DNA of 64,000 nucleotides from Caryophanon tenue (GTDB lineage: Bacteria; Bacillota; Bacilli; Bacillales_A; Planococcaceae): contig NZ_MASJ01000001.1 in assembly GCF_001700315.1 (NCBI RefSeq), positions 1 to 64,000 on the forward strand. The letters are read 5' to 3'. Below the pieces are notes generated by a model. The model was not told the DNA's origin. It saw only the letters and a program-made list of their open reading frames with translations, and did no database searches. The translations under genes were made by a program, and so were the position numbers. Positions 46,027 through 54,395 of the stretch are shown in pieces. Numbering within the stretch: position 1 is the first letter of the stretch; every line of letters starts with the position of its first letter.

Positions 46027-46542
46027 ATGAAAATTGCGATTGGCACAACAAATCGTGCAAAGGTAGGCGCAGTAAAGGAAGCGTTACAACAATTGTATCC
46101 ACAGGCAGATTTTATGGAAATTAGTGTGCCATCTGGTGTTGCAGACCAGCCGTTTTCTGATGAGGAAACGCGACAAGGAGCGATGAATCGTGCACAAACA
46201 GCGCTTGAAAAAACAGGCGCACATATCGCGTTTGGGCTTGAAGGTGGCGTCCGTGAATTAGACGGTGAACTGTATTGTTGTAACTGGGGTGCAGTTGCAA
46301 CGCGTACGCGTACATATACGAGTAGTGGGGCACAGTTTTTGTTGCCAGAAGAAGTTGCGCAGCCAGTAAGAAACGGACAGGAGTTAGGTCCAGTGATGGA
46401 TGCATATACAAAAAAACGCGACACACGTCACGGCTTAGGCGCTGTTGGTGTGTTTACAAATGGCTTAGTTGACCGAAAAGAGATGTTTGTACATATCGTG
46501 CAATTATTAATTGGACAAGTGCAGTATTATGAAGGCAAGTAG
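46027..46542 (+). CDS. Inosine/xanthosine triphosphatase-like NTPase (YjjX/DUF84)
   Basis: A 171-residue DUF84-family enzyme. IAIGTTNRAKVGAVKEAL opens the fold, FSDEETRQGAMNRA follows, and FGLEGGVRELDG holds the acidic site; these are the YjjX marks. It hydrolyses non-canonical purine nucleotides such as ITP and XTP, or so the family suggests. ATG 46027 has AGAGGAG eight bases upstream; a TTG at 45988 lies in the ytoP terminator. In B. subtilis the thioredoxin-like ytpP occupies this place; no ytpP is seen here. Confidence 0.85.
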   Translation: MKIAIGTTNRAKVGAVKEALQQLYPQADFMEISVPSGVADQPFSDEETRQGAMNRAQTALEKTGAHIAFGLEGGVRELDGELYCCNWGAVATRTRTYTSSGAQFLLPEEVAQPVRNGQELGPVMDAYTKKRDTRHGLGAVGVFTNGLVDRKEMFVHIVQLLIGQVQYYEGK

Positions 46543-46623
46543 TTTGCATAACACCCCAATCCTCCGTAAAATAGAACAAGTGATAATGAAACGGATAAGC
46601 AAGTAACAAGTAGGAGGATTTAT

Positions 46624-47439
46624 ATGGAATCAACAACAATGGTTGACTTACTGAAACAGCGTTTAGGTGTGGATACATTTATTTATACGTACGATGAAAA
46701 GCATGATAAATTGCGTTTAGACCACCCGACGTTAAACAAAGGGATGGATATTGCGGTAGGTGCAGTTGCATCAAAATACGATACGGTAAAAGAGCAAGCA
46801 ATTGAAGAGGTTGTTTATACAATTGCACAAACATTTGCAGCGATGGAAAAAGAAGCAACGCAAGGCTTCGACAGTTTAGCAAATGTGTATCCGGTCATTC
46901 GTGCTGCATCGTTTGCGAAAGCATCAAAGGAAGGGCATACGTTTATTACGACAGACCATACAGCAGAAACACGTATTTATTACGCGTTAGACCTCGGTAC
47001 AACATATCGATTAATAGATGAGCAAATGCTTGAGAAGTTACAAGTAACCGCGCAACAAGTAAAAGAAGCAGCACGTTTCCGCGTGAAGAGCTTACCAACA
47101 ACATATAAGGTCGATGAAGTACGCGGTAATCTGTTTTATTTCGTCAATGTCAATGATGGTTATGATGCATCACGCATTTTAAATGATAAATTTTTAGCGG
47201 ATATGGCAGCGAATGTGGAAGGGGAAATGACCGTTTCTGTGCCACACCAAGATGTTTTAATTATTGGGGATATTCGCAATGAAGTTGGGTATGATATACT
47301 AGCACAGATGACGATGCACTTCTTTACAGTAGGAATGGTGCCAATTACGTCACTATCATTTATTTATGAAGACGGCAAATTAGAGCCAATCTTCATTTTA
47401 GCGAAGAACAAAGTGAAAGAGGAGAATAAGGACCAATGA
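46624..47439 (+). CDS. ytpQ: YtpQ (DUF1444/UPF0354)
   Basis: A 271-residue cytosolic protein of the DUF1444 family: LVPxV-like ANVYPVIRAASFAKAS, TTYRLIDEQML and HYFMxxG-like IGDIRNEVGYDILAQMTMHF are conserved segments. Function unknown. GGAGG precedes the ATG. It overlaps ytpR by four bases (ATGA), as expected from the B. subtilis ytpQ-ytpR pair. Confidence 0.88.
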   Translation: MESTTMVDLLKQRLGVDTFIYTYDEKHDKLRLDHPTLNKGMDIAVGAVASKYDTVKEQAIEEVVYTIAQTFAAMEKEATQGFDSLANVYPVIRAASFAKASKEGHTFITTDHTAETRIYYALDLGTTYRLIDEQMLEKLQVTAQQVKEAARFRVKSLPTTYKVDEVRGNLFYFVNVNDGYDASRILNDKFLADMAANVEGEMTVSVPHQDVLIIGDIRNEVGYDILAQMTMHFFTVGMVPITSLSFIYEDGKLEPIFILAKNKVKEENKDQ

Positions 47440-48050
47440 TCGTTTCTTATAACAAAGCACACGTAGGCGATGTGCTATTAGTAAACTTAACAACAGATGC
47501 AGTACAAACAGTAGAGATCGAGCGTAAAGGTGACGTTGTGTTACTACGCGAAGCTGGACAACCAGAAGTAAAAGGTTTTAACTTATTTAACGCAAGCAAA
47601 TACATCGAGCTAGATGTTGCAGGAAATGTAGAAGTGACAGAAGACGTTGCACAAAAAATCCAAGCAGCATTAAACGAAAACGGTGCAGAAGTAGCATTAA
47701 CAGTAGACTTCTCTCCAAAATTTGTTGTTGGTTATGTTGAAACAAAAGAAAAACACCCAAATGCTGATAAATTAAGCGTTTGCCAAGTAAACGTAGGCGA
47801 CGAAACATTACAAATCGTATGTGGCGCACCGAACGTTGAAGCAGGTCAAAAAGTAGTTGTTGCGAAAATCGGTGCTGTAATGCCATCAGGTTTAGTGATT
47901 AAAGCAGGTAACTTACGCGGTGAAGATTCATTCGGCATGTTATGTGCAGCGCGTGAATTAGCCATTCCAAATGCACCACAAGAAAAGGGCATTTTAGTAT
48001 TAGAAGATTCAGCGGTTGTTGGCGAAGAGTTTGTAGCACCAACTGTATAA
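47436..48050 (+). CDS. ytpR: tRNA-binding domain protein YtpR
   Basis: A 204-residue protein with a C-terminal EMAP/PheT-type tRNA-binding OB fold (about 95-200): VVGYVETKEKHPNADKLSVC, QIVCGAPNVEAGQKVVVAKI and GEDSFGMLCAARELAI. It is like a free version of the B-domain of PheT. The N-terminal half is unassigned. It is translated from an ATGA overlap with ytpQ and closed by a terminator. Confidence 0.92.
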   Translation: MIVSYNKAHVGDVLLVNLTTDAVQTVEIERKGDVVLLREAGQPEVKGFNLFNASKYIELDVAGNVEVTEDVAQKIQAALNENGAEVALTVDFSPKFVVGYVETKEKHPNADKLSVCQVNVGDETLQIVCGAPNVEAGQKVVVAKIGAVMPSGLVIKAGNLRGEDSFGMLCAARELAIPNAPQEKGILVLEDSAVVGEEFVAPTV

Positions 48051-48063
48051 TCGATAGACAAAA

Positions 48064-48099
48064 CAGGAAGCAGTGGCATACTGCTTTCTGTTTTTTTTG
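48064..48099 (+). terminator. Rho-independent terminator after ytpR
   Basis: A 12-bp stem (48064-48075 with 48081-48092, one mismatch) and eight T. The other 255 bases up to sftA hold no gene that I can support. Confidence 0.9.
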
Positions 48100-48355
48100 T
48101 TCCGACTCATATTAGATGTTACATGTGAACCACATAATGCGACGTTATAAATAAGGAGTTTAGTCATACATAGAGAGCAAAGAGACATAGCTTGTTGCAG
48201 GAACTTGGAAATATCCGTATCTTTTAGTGGCTTTTATGCAGTTATTGCAAGCGAGCGGTGAAAAAAATCATCAGTTTATGTTATGCTAAAGGCGGAAAGA
48301 CGCTCGTTTTGAGATGATTTCCAAATTGCACGATTATAGAAATGAGTGACCGTAT

Positions 48356-51300
48356 ATGAAATGGCTTAAAAAAATTAATGAATTATTTACACATAAAGAA
48401 TTACGCGATAATGAACCCGAATATTATGAAGATGATACAGTGGAAGAAACAGTACAGTATGATACAGCACCTATACAAAAAGAAGTAGCGGAACAGCCAG
48501 CAAAAAAGAAGTTTGAAGTGCTAAAAAATGATGCGCCTGTGCCAAAGGAGAGTTCATTCCGCTTCCCGTTAATACCGGATGAGGCAGAATTGTATGAAGC
48601 GACAGCACCACGTCCAGAACCTCGTGCACCAAAAGAGCAAAAGCAACAAGACCCATTAAATGTTGTTATTGAGCATGACCCAGCAGCACCAGGGCTTCGT
48701 GATTTATTAGCACAGCGTCAATATGGCTCACAGCGCCGTACACCAGAGCGCACACGTATTCCATTACTACGTCAGCAACCACCTGTACAACCATCGTTTT
48801 ACCAGGAAGAAGCGCAGCCGCCTTTTATTGAGCCGGCGCCTGTTGTAGACACACCAAAAGTAGAGATGTTTGAGACGAAGCGCTTTACACCAACGATTGT
48901 GCCTTCACCGATATTTGGCTATGCAGAGCCTACGGATTTAACGAAAAAGACACCGGTTAAAGAACCGAGTACGATAAATCAATTATTAGATAAACATCGT
49001 CAAGAAATGCAGGACTTACCAAAGTCAGCAGAGCCTTCGCTAGAAACATATACGAAGCCAGAAGTGACAGCGGAGCAAACGATTTTACAAACGGTTGAGC
49101 AAGCATACGCAGCTGTTACACCGGCTGTCGTAACAGAAGAGTCATCATCAACATCACAAATTGTCGAAACATTGAAAGAGGTTGCGGAAAAGCCAACTAT
49201 TGTAGAAGATACAGCGTCTACACAACCTAGCACAATGAACATTCAGCAAGCGCATGTAGAGGATGTAGTCATTAAAAATGTACATGTTATGCAAGCAGTT
49301 GAACAAACTACGATTTCGCCGACAGCAGAAGTGCAAGAGGTAAAAGAAGTAGCACCAGTGTTAGACGCAGCCGAAGTACAAGAGGTAAAAGAAGTAGCAC
49401 CAGTATTGGACACAGCAGAAGTGCAAGAGGTAAAAGAAGTCGCGCCAGTGTTAGACGCAGACGAAGAACAAGAAGCAAAAGAAGTAGCACCAGTGTTAGA
49501 CGCAGCCGAAGCACAAGAGGTAAAAGAAGTAGCACCAGTGTTAGACGAAGCCGAAGCACAAGAGGTAAAAGAAGTAGCACCAGTGTTAGACGCAGCCGAA
49601 GCACAAGAGGCAAAAGAAGTCGCACCAGTGTTAGACGAAGCCGAAGTACAAGAGGCAAAAGAAGCCGCACCAGTGTTAGACGAAGCCGAAGCACAAGAGG
49701 CAAAAGAAGTAGCACCAGTATTAGATACAGCTGAAGAACAACAACCAGTCGTAAACGTTAAAAAGCCTGTGGAAGATGGAAGTGAGGTAGTTTCATCAAA
49801 GCCGGTATTTGTCGAGAAGTCACGTCCATTTAACGTTGTTATGCTAAAGTCGGACCGTGAAAAATTAGCACGTAAAGAGCAGTTATCAACTTTAGTACAA
49901 CAAGGTACAGTGTTGCCAACACCAGCACCAATTGCAGCAGTATCTTATACACCACAAAAGGGAACCGTGACACCGATTGCAGATGTACAACAGCCGACTA
50001 TGTTTACAGAAGATGTATTTGAGGAAGATTTAGAAACAGAAGCGTTATCTGTAACGCCAACGCCCGCTGCGACTACGGATGTACAAGCGACAAATGAGGT
50101 ATTACCCTTTCAAGAGACGCTAGAGGACATCGAAGAGCAGGAAGAAATCAACGTTGAACCAAATCCTGTTCGCGTATACGAAAAGCCGCATGATACGTTT
50201 TTAGCACCACCAGAAGAAAATTTACAAGATACAGAATGGATGGAAGAGCAGGGGGAACGTCTTGTCGAGGCGCTATCTTACTTCCAAATTAACGCGCAAA
50301 TTGAATCCATCGTACAAGGACCAGCTGTTACACAATTTGAAATTACGGTCGGGCAGGGAACGAAGGTAAGTAAAGTACGCAACTTAGCTGATGATTTAAA
50401 ATTGGCTTTAGCCGCGCGTGATATCCGTATTCAGGCGCCAATTCCTGGGAAAAGTTCCATCGGTATTGAAATTCCAAACCGACTCTCACGTCCAGTACGT
50501 TTATCTGAACTGATTTCGAGTGAGCCATTTTTGCAATCGACATCGCCAATGGAAGCGGCATTAGGGCTTGATTTAACAGGTTCGCCAGTTACGCTTGATT
50601 TACGCAAAATGCCCCACGGTTTAATTGCAGGTGCAACAGGTTCAGGGAAGTCTGTATGTATTAACTCGATTTTAGTAAGTTTACTCTATAAAGCAGCACC
50701 TCATGAGCTAAAACTATTATTAATTGACCCGAAAATGGTCGAGCTAGCACCATTTAATCATATTCCGCATTTAGTGAGTCCGGTAATTACCGATGTGAAG
50801 GCGGCAACAGCTGCATTAAAATGGGCTGTTGAAGAAATGGAACGTCGTTATCAATTATTTGCGCATACAGGTGTTCGTGATTTAGAGCGTTACAACAAAA
50901 TGGCAGAAAAAAATGATAAGCCTGGACATAAACTACCGTATATTTTAATTGTCATTGACGAGTTAGCAGATTTAATGATGATGGCGCCACATGAAGTCGA
51001 GGAGTCTATTTGTCGTATTGCGCAAAAGGCTCGTGCATGTGGGATTCATTTAATTGTGGCGACACAACGCCCGTCAGTAGATGTGATTACAGGATTAATT
51101 AAATCGAATATCCCAACGCGTATTGCTTTCATGGTATCGTCACAAATTGACTCGCGCACAATTATTGATACGCCAGGTGCAGAACGTTTACTTGGTCGTG
51201 GTGATATGCTGTACTTAGGCAGTGGTAAAAATGCGGCTGTGCGTTTACAAGGTACATTTGTAACGGACGATGAAATTGAGGAAATCATTGAGCATGTACG

Positions 51301-51586
51301 TGCACAAGGGGAGCCAGATTATATTTTCCAGCAAGAAGAGCTTTTACGTAAAACAGAGCTAGCAGAAGAAACGGACCCGTTATTTGAAGAAGTATGTCGT
51401 TATGTGTATGAACAAAAAACAGCTTCGACATCATCGATTCAACGTCGCTACCAAATTGGCTATCCGCGTGCAGCAAGAATTGTTGATTTACTAGAGCAAC
51501 ATGGTTTTATTTCGGAAGCGAAATCAGGCAATAAGCCACGTGACGTCTTCATTACATTAGAAGAAATCGAGAATATGTTTAATTAG
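48356..51586 (+). CDS. sftA: DNA translocase SftA (FtsK family) with internal tandem repeats
   Basis: A 1076-residue DNA pump. There is no N-terminal membrane segment, which fits SftA (cytosolic, septum-associated) rather than SpoIIIE. About 1-600 is a charged, Pro/Gln/Glu-rich linker that contains nine 15-residue repeats (325-459). About 625-950 is the RecA-like motor with Walker A GLIAGATGSGKSVCINS and Walker B PYILIVIDELADLMM. About 1010-1076 is the gamma winged helix for DNA recognition. SftA moves DNA out of the closing septum. B. subtilis SftA is about 952 residues; the repeats account for most of the excess. The ribosome site (ATGAGTGA) is weak. Confidence 0.93.
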   Translation: MKWLKKINELFTHKELRDNEPEYYEDDTVEETVQYDTAPIQKEVAEQPAKKKFEVLKNDAPVPKESSFRFPLIPDEAELYEATAPRPEPRAPKEQKQQDPLNVVIEHDPAAPGLRDLLAQRQYGSQRRTPERTRIPLLRQQPPVQPSFYQEEAQPPFIEPAPVVDTPKVEMFETKRFTPTIVPSPIFGYAEPTDLTKKTPVKEPSTINQLLDKHRQEMQDLPKSAEPSLETYTKPEVTAEQTILQTVEQAYAAVTPAVVTEESSSTSQIVETLKEVAEKPTIVEDTASTQPSTMNIQQAHVEDVVIKNVHVMQAVEQTTISPTAEVQEVKEVAPVLDAAEVQEVKEVAPVLDTAEVQEVKEVAPVLDADEEQEAKEVAPVLDAAEAQEVKEVAPVLDEAEAQEVKEVAPVLDAAEAQEAKEVAPVLDEAEVQEAKEAAPVLDEAEAQEAKEVAPVLDTAEEQQPVVNVKKPVEDGSEVVSSKPVFVEKSRPFNVVMLKSDREKLARKEQLSTLVQQGTVLPTPAPIAAVSYTPQKGTVTPIADVQQPTMFTEDVFEEDLETEALSVTPTPAATTDVQATNEVLPFQETLEDIEEQEEINVEPNPVRVYEKPHDTFLAPPEENLQDTEWMEEQGERLVEALSYFQINAQIESIVQGPAVTQFEITVGQGTKVSKVRNLADDLKLALAARDIRIQAPIPGKSSIGIEIPNRLSRPVRLSELISSEPFLQSTSPMEAALGLDLTGSPVTLDLRKMPHGLIAGATGSGKSVCINSILVSLLYKAAPHELKLLLIDPKMVELAPFNHIPHLVSPVITDVKAATAALKWAVEEMERRYQLFAHTGVRDLERYNKMAEKNDKPGHKLPYILIVIDELADLMMMAPHEVEESICRIAQKARACGIHLIVATQRPSVDVITGLIKSNIPTRIAFMVSSQIDSRTIIDTPGAERLLGRGDMLYLGSGKNAAVRLQGTFVTDDEIEEIIEHVRAQGEPDYIFQQEELLRKTELAEETDPLFEEVCRYVYEQKTASTSSIQRRYQIGYPRAARIVDLLEQHGFISEAKSGNKPRDVFITLEEIENMFN
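49328..49732 (+). repeat. Nine in-frame 45-bp tandem repeats in sftA
   Basis: Nine units of exactly 45 bases each encode a 15-residue motif, E-x-QE-x-KE-x-APVLD-x-x (first unit EVQEVKEVAPVLDAA). Units differ at few positions; a degraded tenth follows. The protein stretch is acidic, with Pro in each unit. Because the length is a multiple of three, unit number can change without breaking the gene, so the linker length may vary between strains. Confidence 0.95.
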
Positions 51587-51687
51587 TCAAGACAGCATGA
51601 CAAAAAATGCTATAAAAATGTGCGCAATGCTGAATTTTTAACGACAACCGTTTAATTTTACGAACTACTCGCGCTTTTAAGAAATAG

Positions 51688-51696
51688 TGGTATAAT
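51688..51696 (+). promoter_or_regulatory. Extended -10 promoter for murC
   Basis: TGGTATAAT gives a perfect TATAAT with the TGn extension; the -35 region is poor. It lies 122 bases before the murC start, leaving a leader of about 115 bases with no clear structure. Confidence 0.55.
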
Positions 51697-51818
51697 GGTT
51701 AATCGATAATAGTTAAAAAAATGGCGACATTTTATCGAGCAAAACGGCATTTATGCAACAGGTATAAATCATTTTGCGCTTATAGAAGGGTTTTAATTTC
51801 CCAGGAGGGTTTAATTTT

Positions 51819-53126
51819 ATGACATTATTTCATTTTACCGGTATTAAAGGCTCAGGTATGAGTTCATTAGCACAAGTTCTGTTTGATTCAGGATTCGCAG
51901 TGCAAGGATCGGATGTAGACAAATACTTCTTTACACAACAACCATTAATGGATCGAGGCATTACGCTATTACCATTTGATGCAGCAAATATTCAAGAAGG
52001 TATGACGGTAATTGCAGGTAACGCATTCCCTGATGACCACGAAGAAATTGTACGCGCGAAAGAAATGGGCGTAGAAGTCATTCGTTATCATAAGTTTTTA
52101 GGTGAATATTTAACAAATTACACATCGATTGCGATTACAGGTGCACACGGAAAAACATCAACAACGGGCTTAATGAGTCATGTTGTTCGTGGATATGAGC
52201 CGACATCTTATTTAATCGGTGATGGTACAGGTTCAGGGCAAGAAAATGCATCATTCTTCGTATTAGAGGCGTGTGAATATCGTCGTCATTTCTTAGCATA
52301 TACACCAGATTATGCAGTTATGACAAACATCGATTTTGACCACCCAGATTATTTTGCGGATATTGAAGATGTATATAGCGCTTTCCAAGAGCTTGCACGC
52401 CAAGTGAAAAAGGGCATTATTGCATGTGGTGATGACGAGTACTTACAACGTATTCAAGCGAATGTACCAGTCGTGTATTACGGATTCGGTGAGGAAAATG
52501 ATTTCCAAGCAACGAATATTGAAAAAACAACAACAGGTACGTCATTTGATGTTGTTGTGCGCAATGAGTTTTATCATCGCTTCCATATCCCATTATTCGG
52601 CGACCATACAGTATTAAATACATTAGCTGTTATTTCATTATGTCACTATGAAGGCATTCCAGCAGATGTGGTGCAACAGCAATTAAACACATATAAAGGT
52701 GTAAAAAGACGTTTTACACAAACGGACATTGGGAATAATACACTGATTGATGATTATGCACATCATCCAACAGAAATTCGTGCAACGATTCAATCAGCTC
52801 GCCAAAAGTTCCCAGAGCGCGAGGTTGTAGCGGTATTCCAACCACATACATTCTCACGTACTGAAGCCTTTTTACAAGACTTTGCTGATGCATTAAATGG
52901 TGCAGATAAAGTATACTTATGTGATATTTTCGGTTCTGCGCGTGAAAAGCAAGGTGGATTAACGATTCATGACTTAATCGCACGTTGTAATGATGCGACT
53001 TATTTATCAGAAGATGTTACAGTATTAACAGAACATGAAGGCGCTGTTTACTTATTTATGGGCGCTGGTGATGTCACAAAATATCAACAAGCATTCGAAG
53101 CTTTATTGCAAAATACAAACGTTTAA
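51819..53126 (+). CDS. murC: UDP-N-acetylmuramate-L-alanine ligase
   Basis: A 435-residue Mur ligase adding the first L-alanine to UDP-MurNAc. [19 protein letters not shown] is the UDP-binding loop, [17 protein letters not shown] the ATP P-loop, and [14 protein letters not shown] the late active-site segment. Length is standard for Firmicutes. AGGAGGG precedes the ATG. It lies between sftA and ytxG, as in B. subtilis. Confidence 0.97.
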   Translation: MTLFHFTGIKGSGMSSLAQVLFDSGFAVQGSDVDKYFFTQQPLMDRGITLLPFDAANIQEGMTVIAGNAFPDDHEEIVRAKEMGVEVIRYHKFLGEYLTNYTSIAITGAHGKTSTTGLMSHVVRGYEPTSYLIGDGTGSGQENASFFVLEACEYRRHFLAYTPDYAVMTNIDFDHPDYFADIEDVYSAFQELARQVKKGIIACGDDEYLQRIQANVPVVYYGFGEENDFQATNIEKTTTGTSFDVVVRNEFYHRFHIPLFGDHTVLNTLAVISLCHYEGIPADVVQQQLNTYKGVKRRFTQTDIGNNTLIDDYAHHPTEIRATIQSARQKFPEREVVAVFQPHTFSRTEAFLQDFADALNGADKVYLCDIFGSAREKQGGLTIHDLIARCNDATYLSEDVTVLTEHEGAVYLFMGAGDVTKYQQAFEALLQNTNV

Positions 53127-53165
53127 TTGAATACATGGAAGTGAGCGCAAATCTTACTTTTTAGA

Positions 53166-53294
53166 ATGGCGAGCACACAACATGCATCATTCAACGGGGG
53201 CTACATAGATGAATTTTTACGTAGCCCTATTTTTGAAGCACAGCAGGAAATTTTGGATGATTTGTCGAACATTAAAAAAAAAGACACGAATTAG
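53166..53294 (+). CDS. Possible 42-residue ORF between murC and ytxG
   Basis: The ORF reads MASTQHASFNGGYIDEFLRS and continues to a charged C-terminus, ending 12 bases before ytxG. Its composition is protein-like, but no good ribosome site precedes the ATG, and a hairpin GGGGCTAC / GTAGCCCT followed by ATTTTTG lies inside it (about 53198-53232) and may be the murC terminator. Either reading is possible; they could coexist. Confidence 0.3.
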   Translation: MASTQHASFNGGYIDEFLRSPIFEAQQEILDDLSNIKKKDTN

Positions 53295-53306
53295 GAGGGT
53301 ACTTGT

Positions 53307-53780
53307 ATGGAATGGATTTTATACGTTGCAGCGTTAATTGCGGCAATTGGATTTCTAGTACTTTGCATTAGTCTAGGGGCCACATTATTCTCAGTGAAGA
53401 AAACATTAGACCATATGTCTGGAACAGTAGCCGGCATTGAAGGTCAATTAGAAGGCATTACACGCGAAACAACAACGTTACTTGCAAAAACAAATGATTT
53501 AGCAGCAGATGTGCAACATAAAGTTGCCGAAATGAATACAGTTGTTTCTGCCGTGAAAGGGATTGGTGATTCTGTTACAGGTTTAAACCAATCAATTTCT
53601 CGTGTAACGTCATCAATTTCATCAGAAGTAAATAAAAACGACGTGAAAGTTGCGCAAGTCGTGCAATGGGGTAGCGTTGCGATGGGCTTAGCGGATAAAT
53701 GGAAAAACCGTAAAGTTATTGACGAGCAACAAGTTCAATTTACATCATCATCAAATCCAGTGCATTCACCGAAAAAGTAA
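53307..53780 (+). CDS. ytxG: DUF948 membrane protein YtxG
   Basis: A 157-residue protein: one N-terminal membrane helix (about 4-27), a long coiled coil (about 30-105) and a polar tail, the DUF948 layout. B. subtilis ytxG is in the stress operon ytxGHJ after murC; the order murC-ytxG-ytxH is kept here. AGGAGGG precedes the ATG. Function unknown, probably envelope stress. Confidence 0.9.
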   Translation: MEWILYVAALIAAIGFLVLCISLGATLFSVKKTLDHMSGTVAGIEGQLEGITRETTTLLAKTNDLAADVQHKVAEMNTVVSAVKGIGDSVTGLNQSISRVTSSISSEVNKNDVKVAQVVQWGSVAMGLADKWKNRKVIDEQQVQFTSSSNPVHSPKK

Positions 53781-53814
53781 TCTCAATACAAGTAGATTTA
53801 AGGGGGATTTTTGT

Positions 53815-54357
53815 ATGACACAACGTAAGCCGTACACAGTAGACCCAGTCTATGCAGATGAATCTGCAACTACAAAAGATTTTATACTTGGTGCAGTTGT
53901 CGGAGCAGTTATTGGCGCAGCCGCAGCATTACTTTTAGCACCGAAATCAGGTCATGAGCTACGTCAAAATGTAGCAACACAAGCTGGCACATTACGTGAT
54001 AAAAGTGTAGCTCTTTCATCAACAGCAAAAGAGAAAACAGCAGAATTTTCATCAACAGCTGTCGATAAAACGAAGGAACTGGCACAAAAAGCACAGCCAT
54101 TAACAGAGAAGGTAACACCGCTTGTTGAAAAAGTAAAAGCAGTCGTACCAAGCTCAACACCAAAGCAGCCGACAGATGATGGCACAGCGAATATGGATGA
54201 AGAACCATTAACACCAGAGGAGAAAGCCGCAGCATTAGAAAGTGGTTTAGACCCACGTGGTGATAATGGCGATACAACAGATGGCGTCGAGGCATTAGAT
54301 GCAGATGTTGAAGAAGCATTGCGCAAAGTTTCAGAAGCAAAAGATAAATATAAGTAA
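53815..54357 (+). CDS. ytxH: YtxH-family stress protein
   Basis: A 180-residue protein. The YtxH signature DFILGAVVGAVIGAAAALLL is a single Gly/Ala-rich membrane helix (about 20-41), followed by APKSGHELRQNV, an extended Lys/Thr/Ser helix region and an acidic tail. ATG 53815 follows AGGGGGA by about seven bases; the longer frame that runs back into ytxG is rejected. It is probably cotranscribed with ytxG. No ytxJ follows. Confidence 0.9.
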   Translation: MTQRKPYTVDPVYADESATTKDFILGAVVGAVIGAAAALLLAPKSGHELRQNVATQAGTLRDKSVALSSTAKEKTAEFSSTAVDKTKELAQKAQPLTEKVTPLVEKVKAVVPSSTPKQPTDDGTANMDEEPLTPEEKAAALESGLDPRGDNGDTTDGVEALDADVEEALRKVSEAKDKYK

Positions 54358-54364
54358 GCAAAAA

Positions 54365-54395
54365 CGCGGTCGCTTTTAGCGGCCGCGTTTTTTTA
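54365..54395. terminator. Bidirectional terminator between ytxH and FtsA-like gene
   Basis: An 8-bp or longer GC-rich stem (54367-54374 with 54380-54387) plus flanking A/T runs, serving convergent genes. Confidence 0.9.

Noticed and set aside
49308-49715. A 135-codon leucine-rich minus-strand ORF inside sftA
   Set aside because: It is the antisense reading of the 45-bp repeats; its Leu/Arg pattern follows from the repeat and it has no ribosome site.
49328-49732. Regularly spaced repeats resembling a CRISPR array
   Set aside because: The 45-bp units are contiguous without spacers and keep the sftA reading frame; no cas genes are nearby.
53909-54361. A 150-codon Leu/His-rich minus ORF opposite ytxH
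   Set aside because: It is a shadow of ytxH; codon pattern and ribosome sites favour the plus-strand gene.
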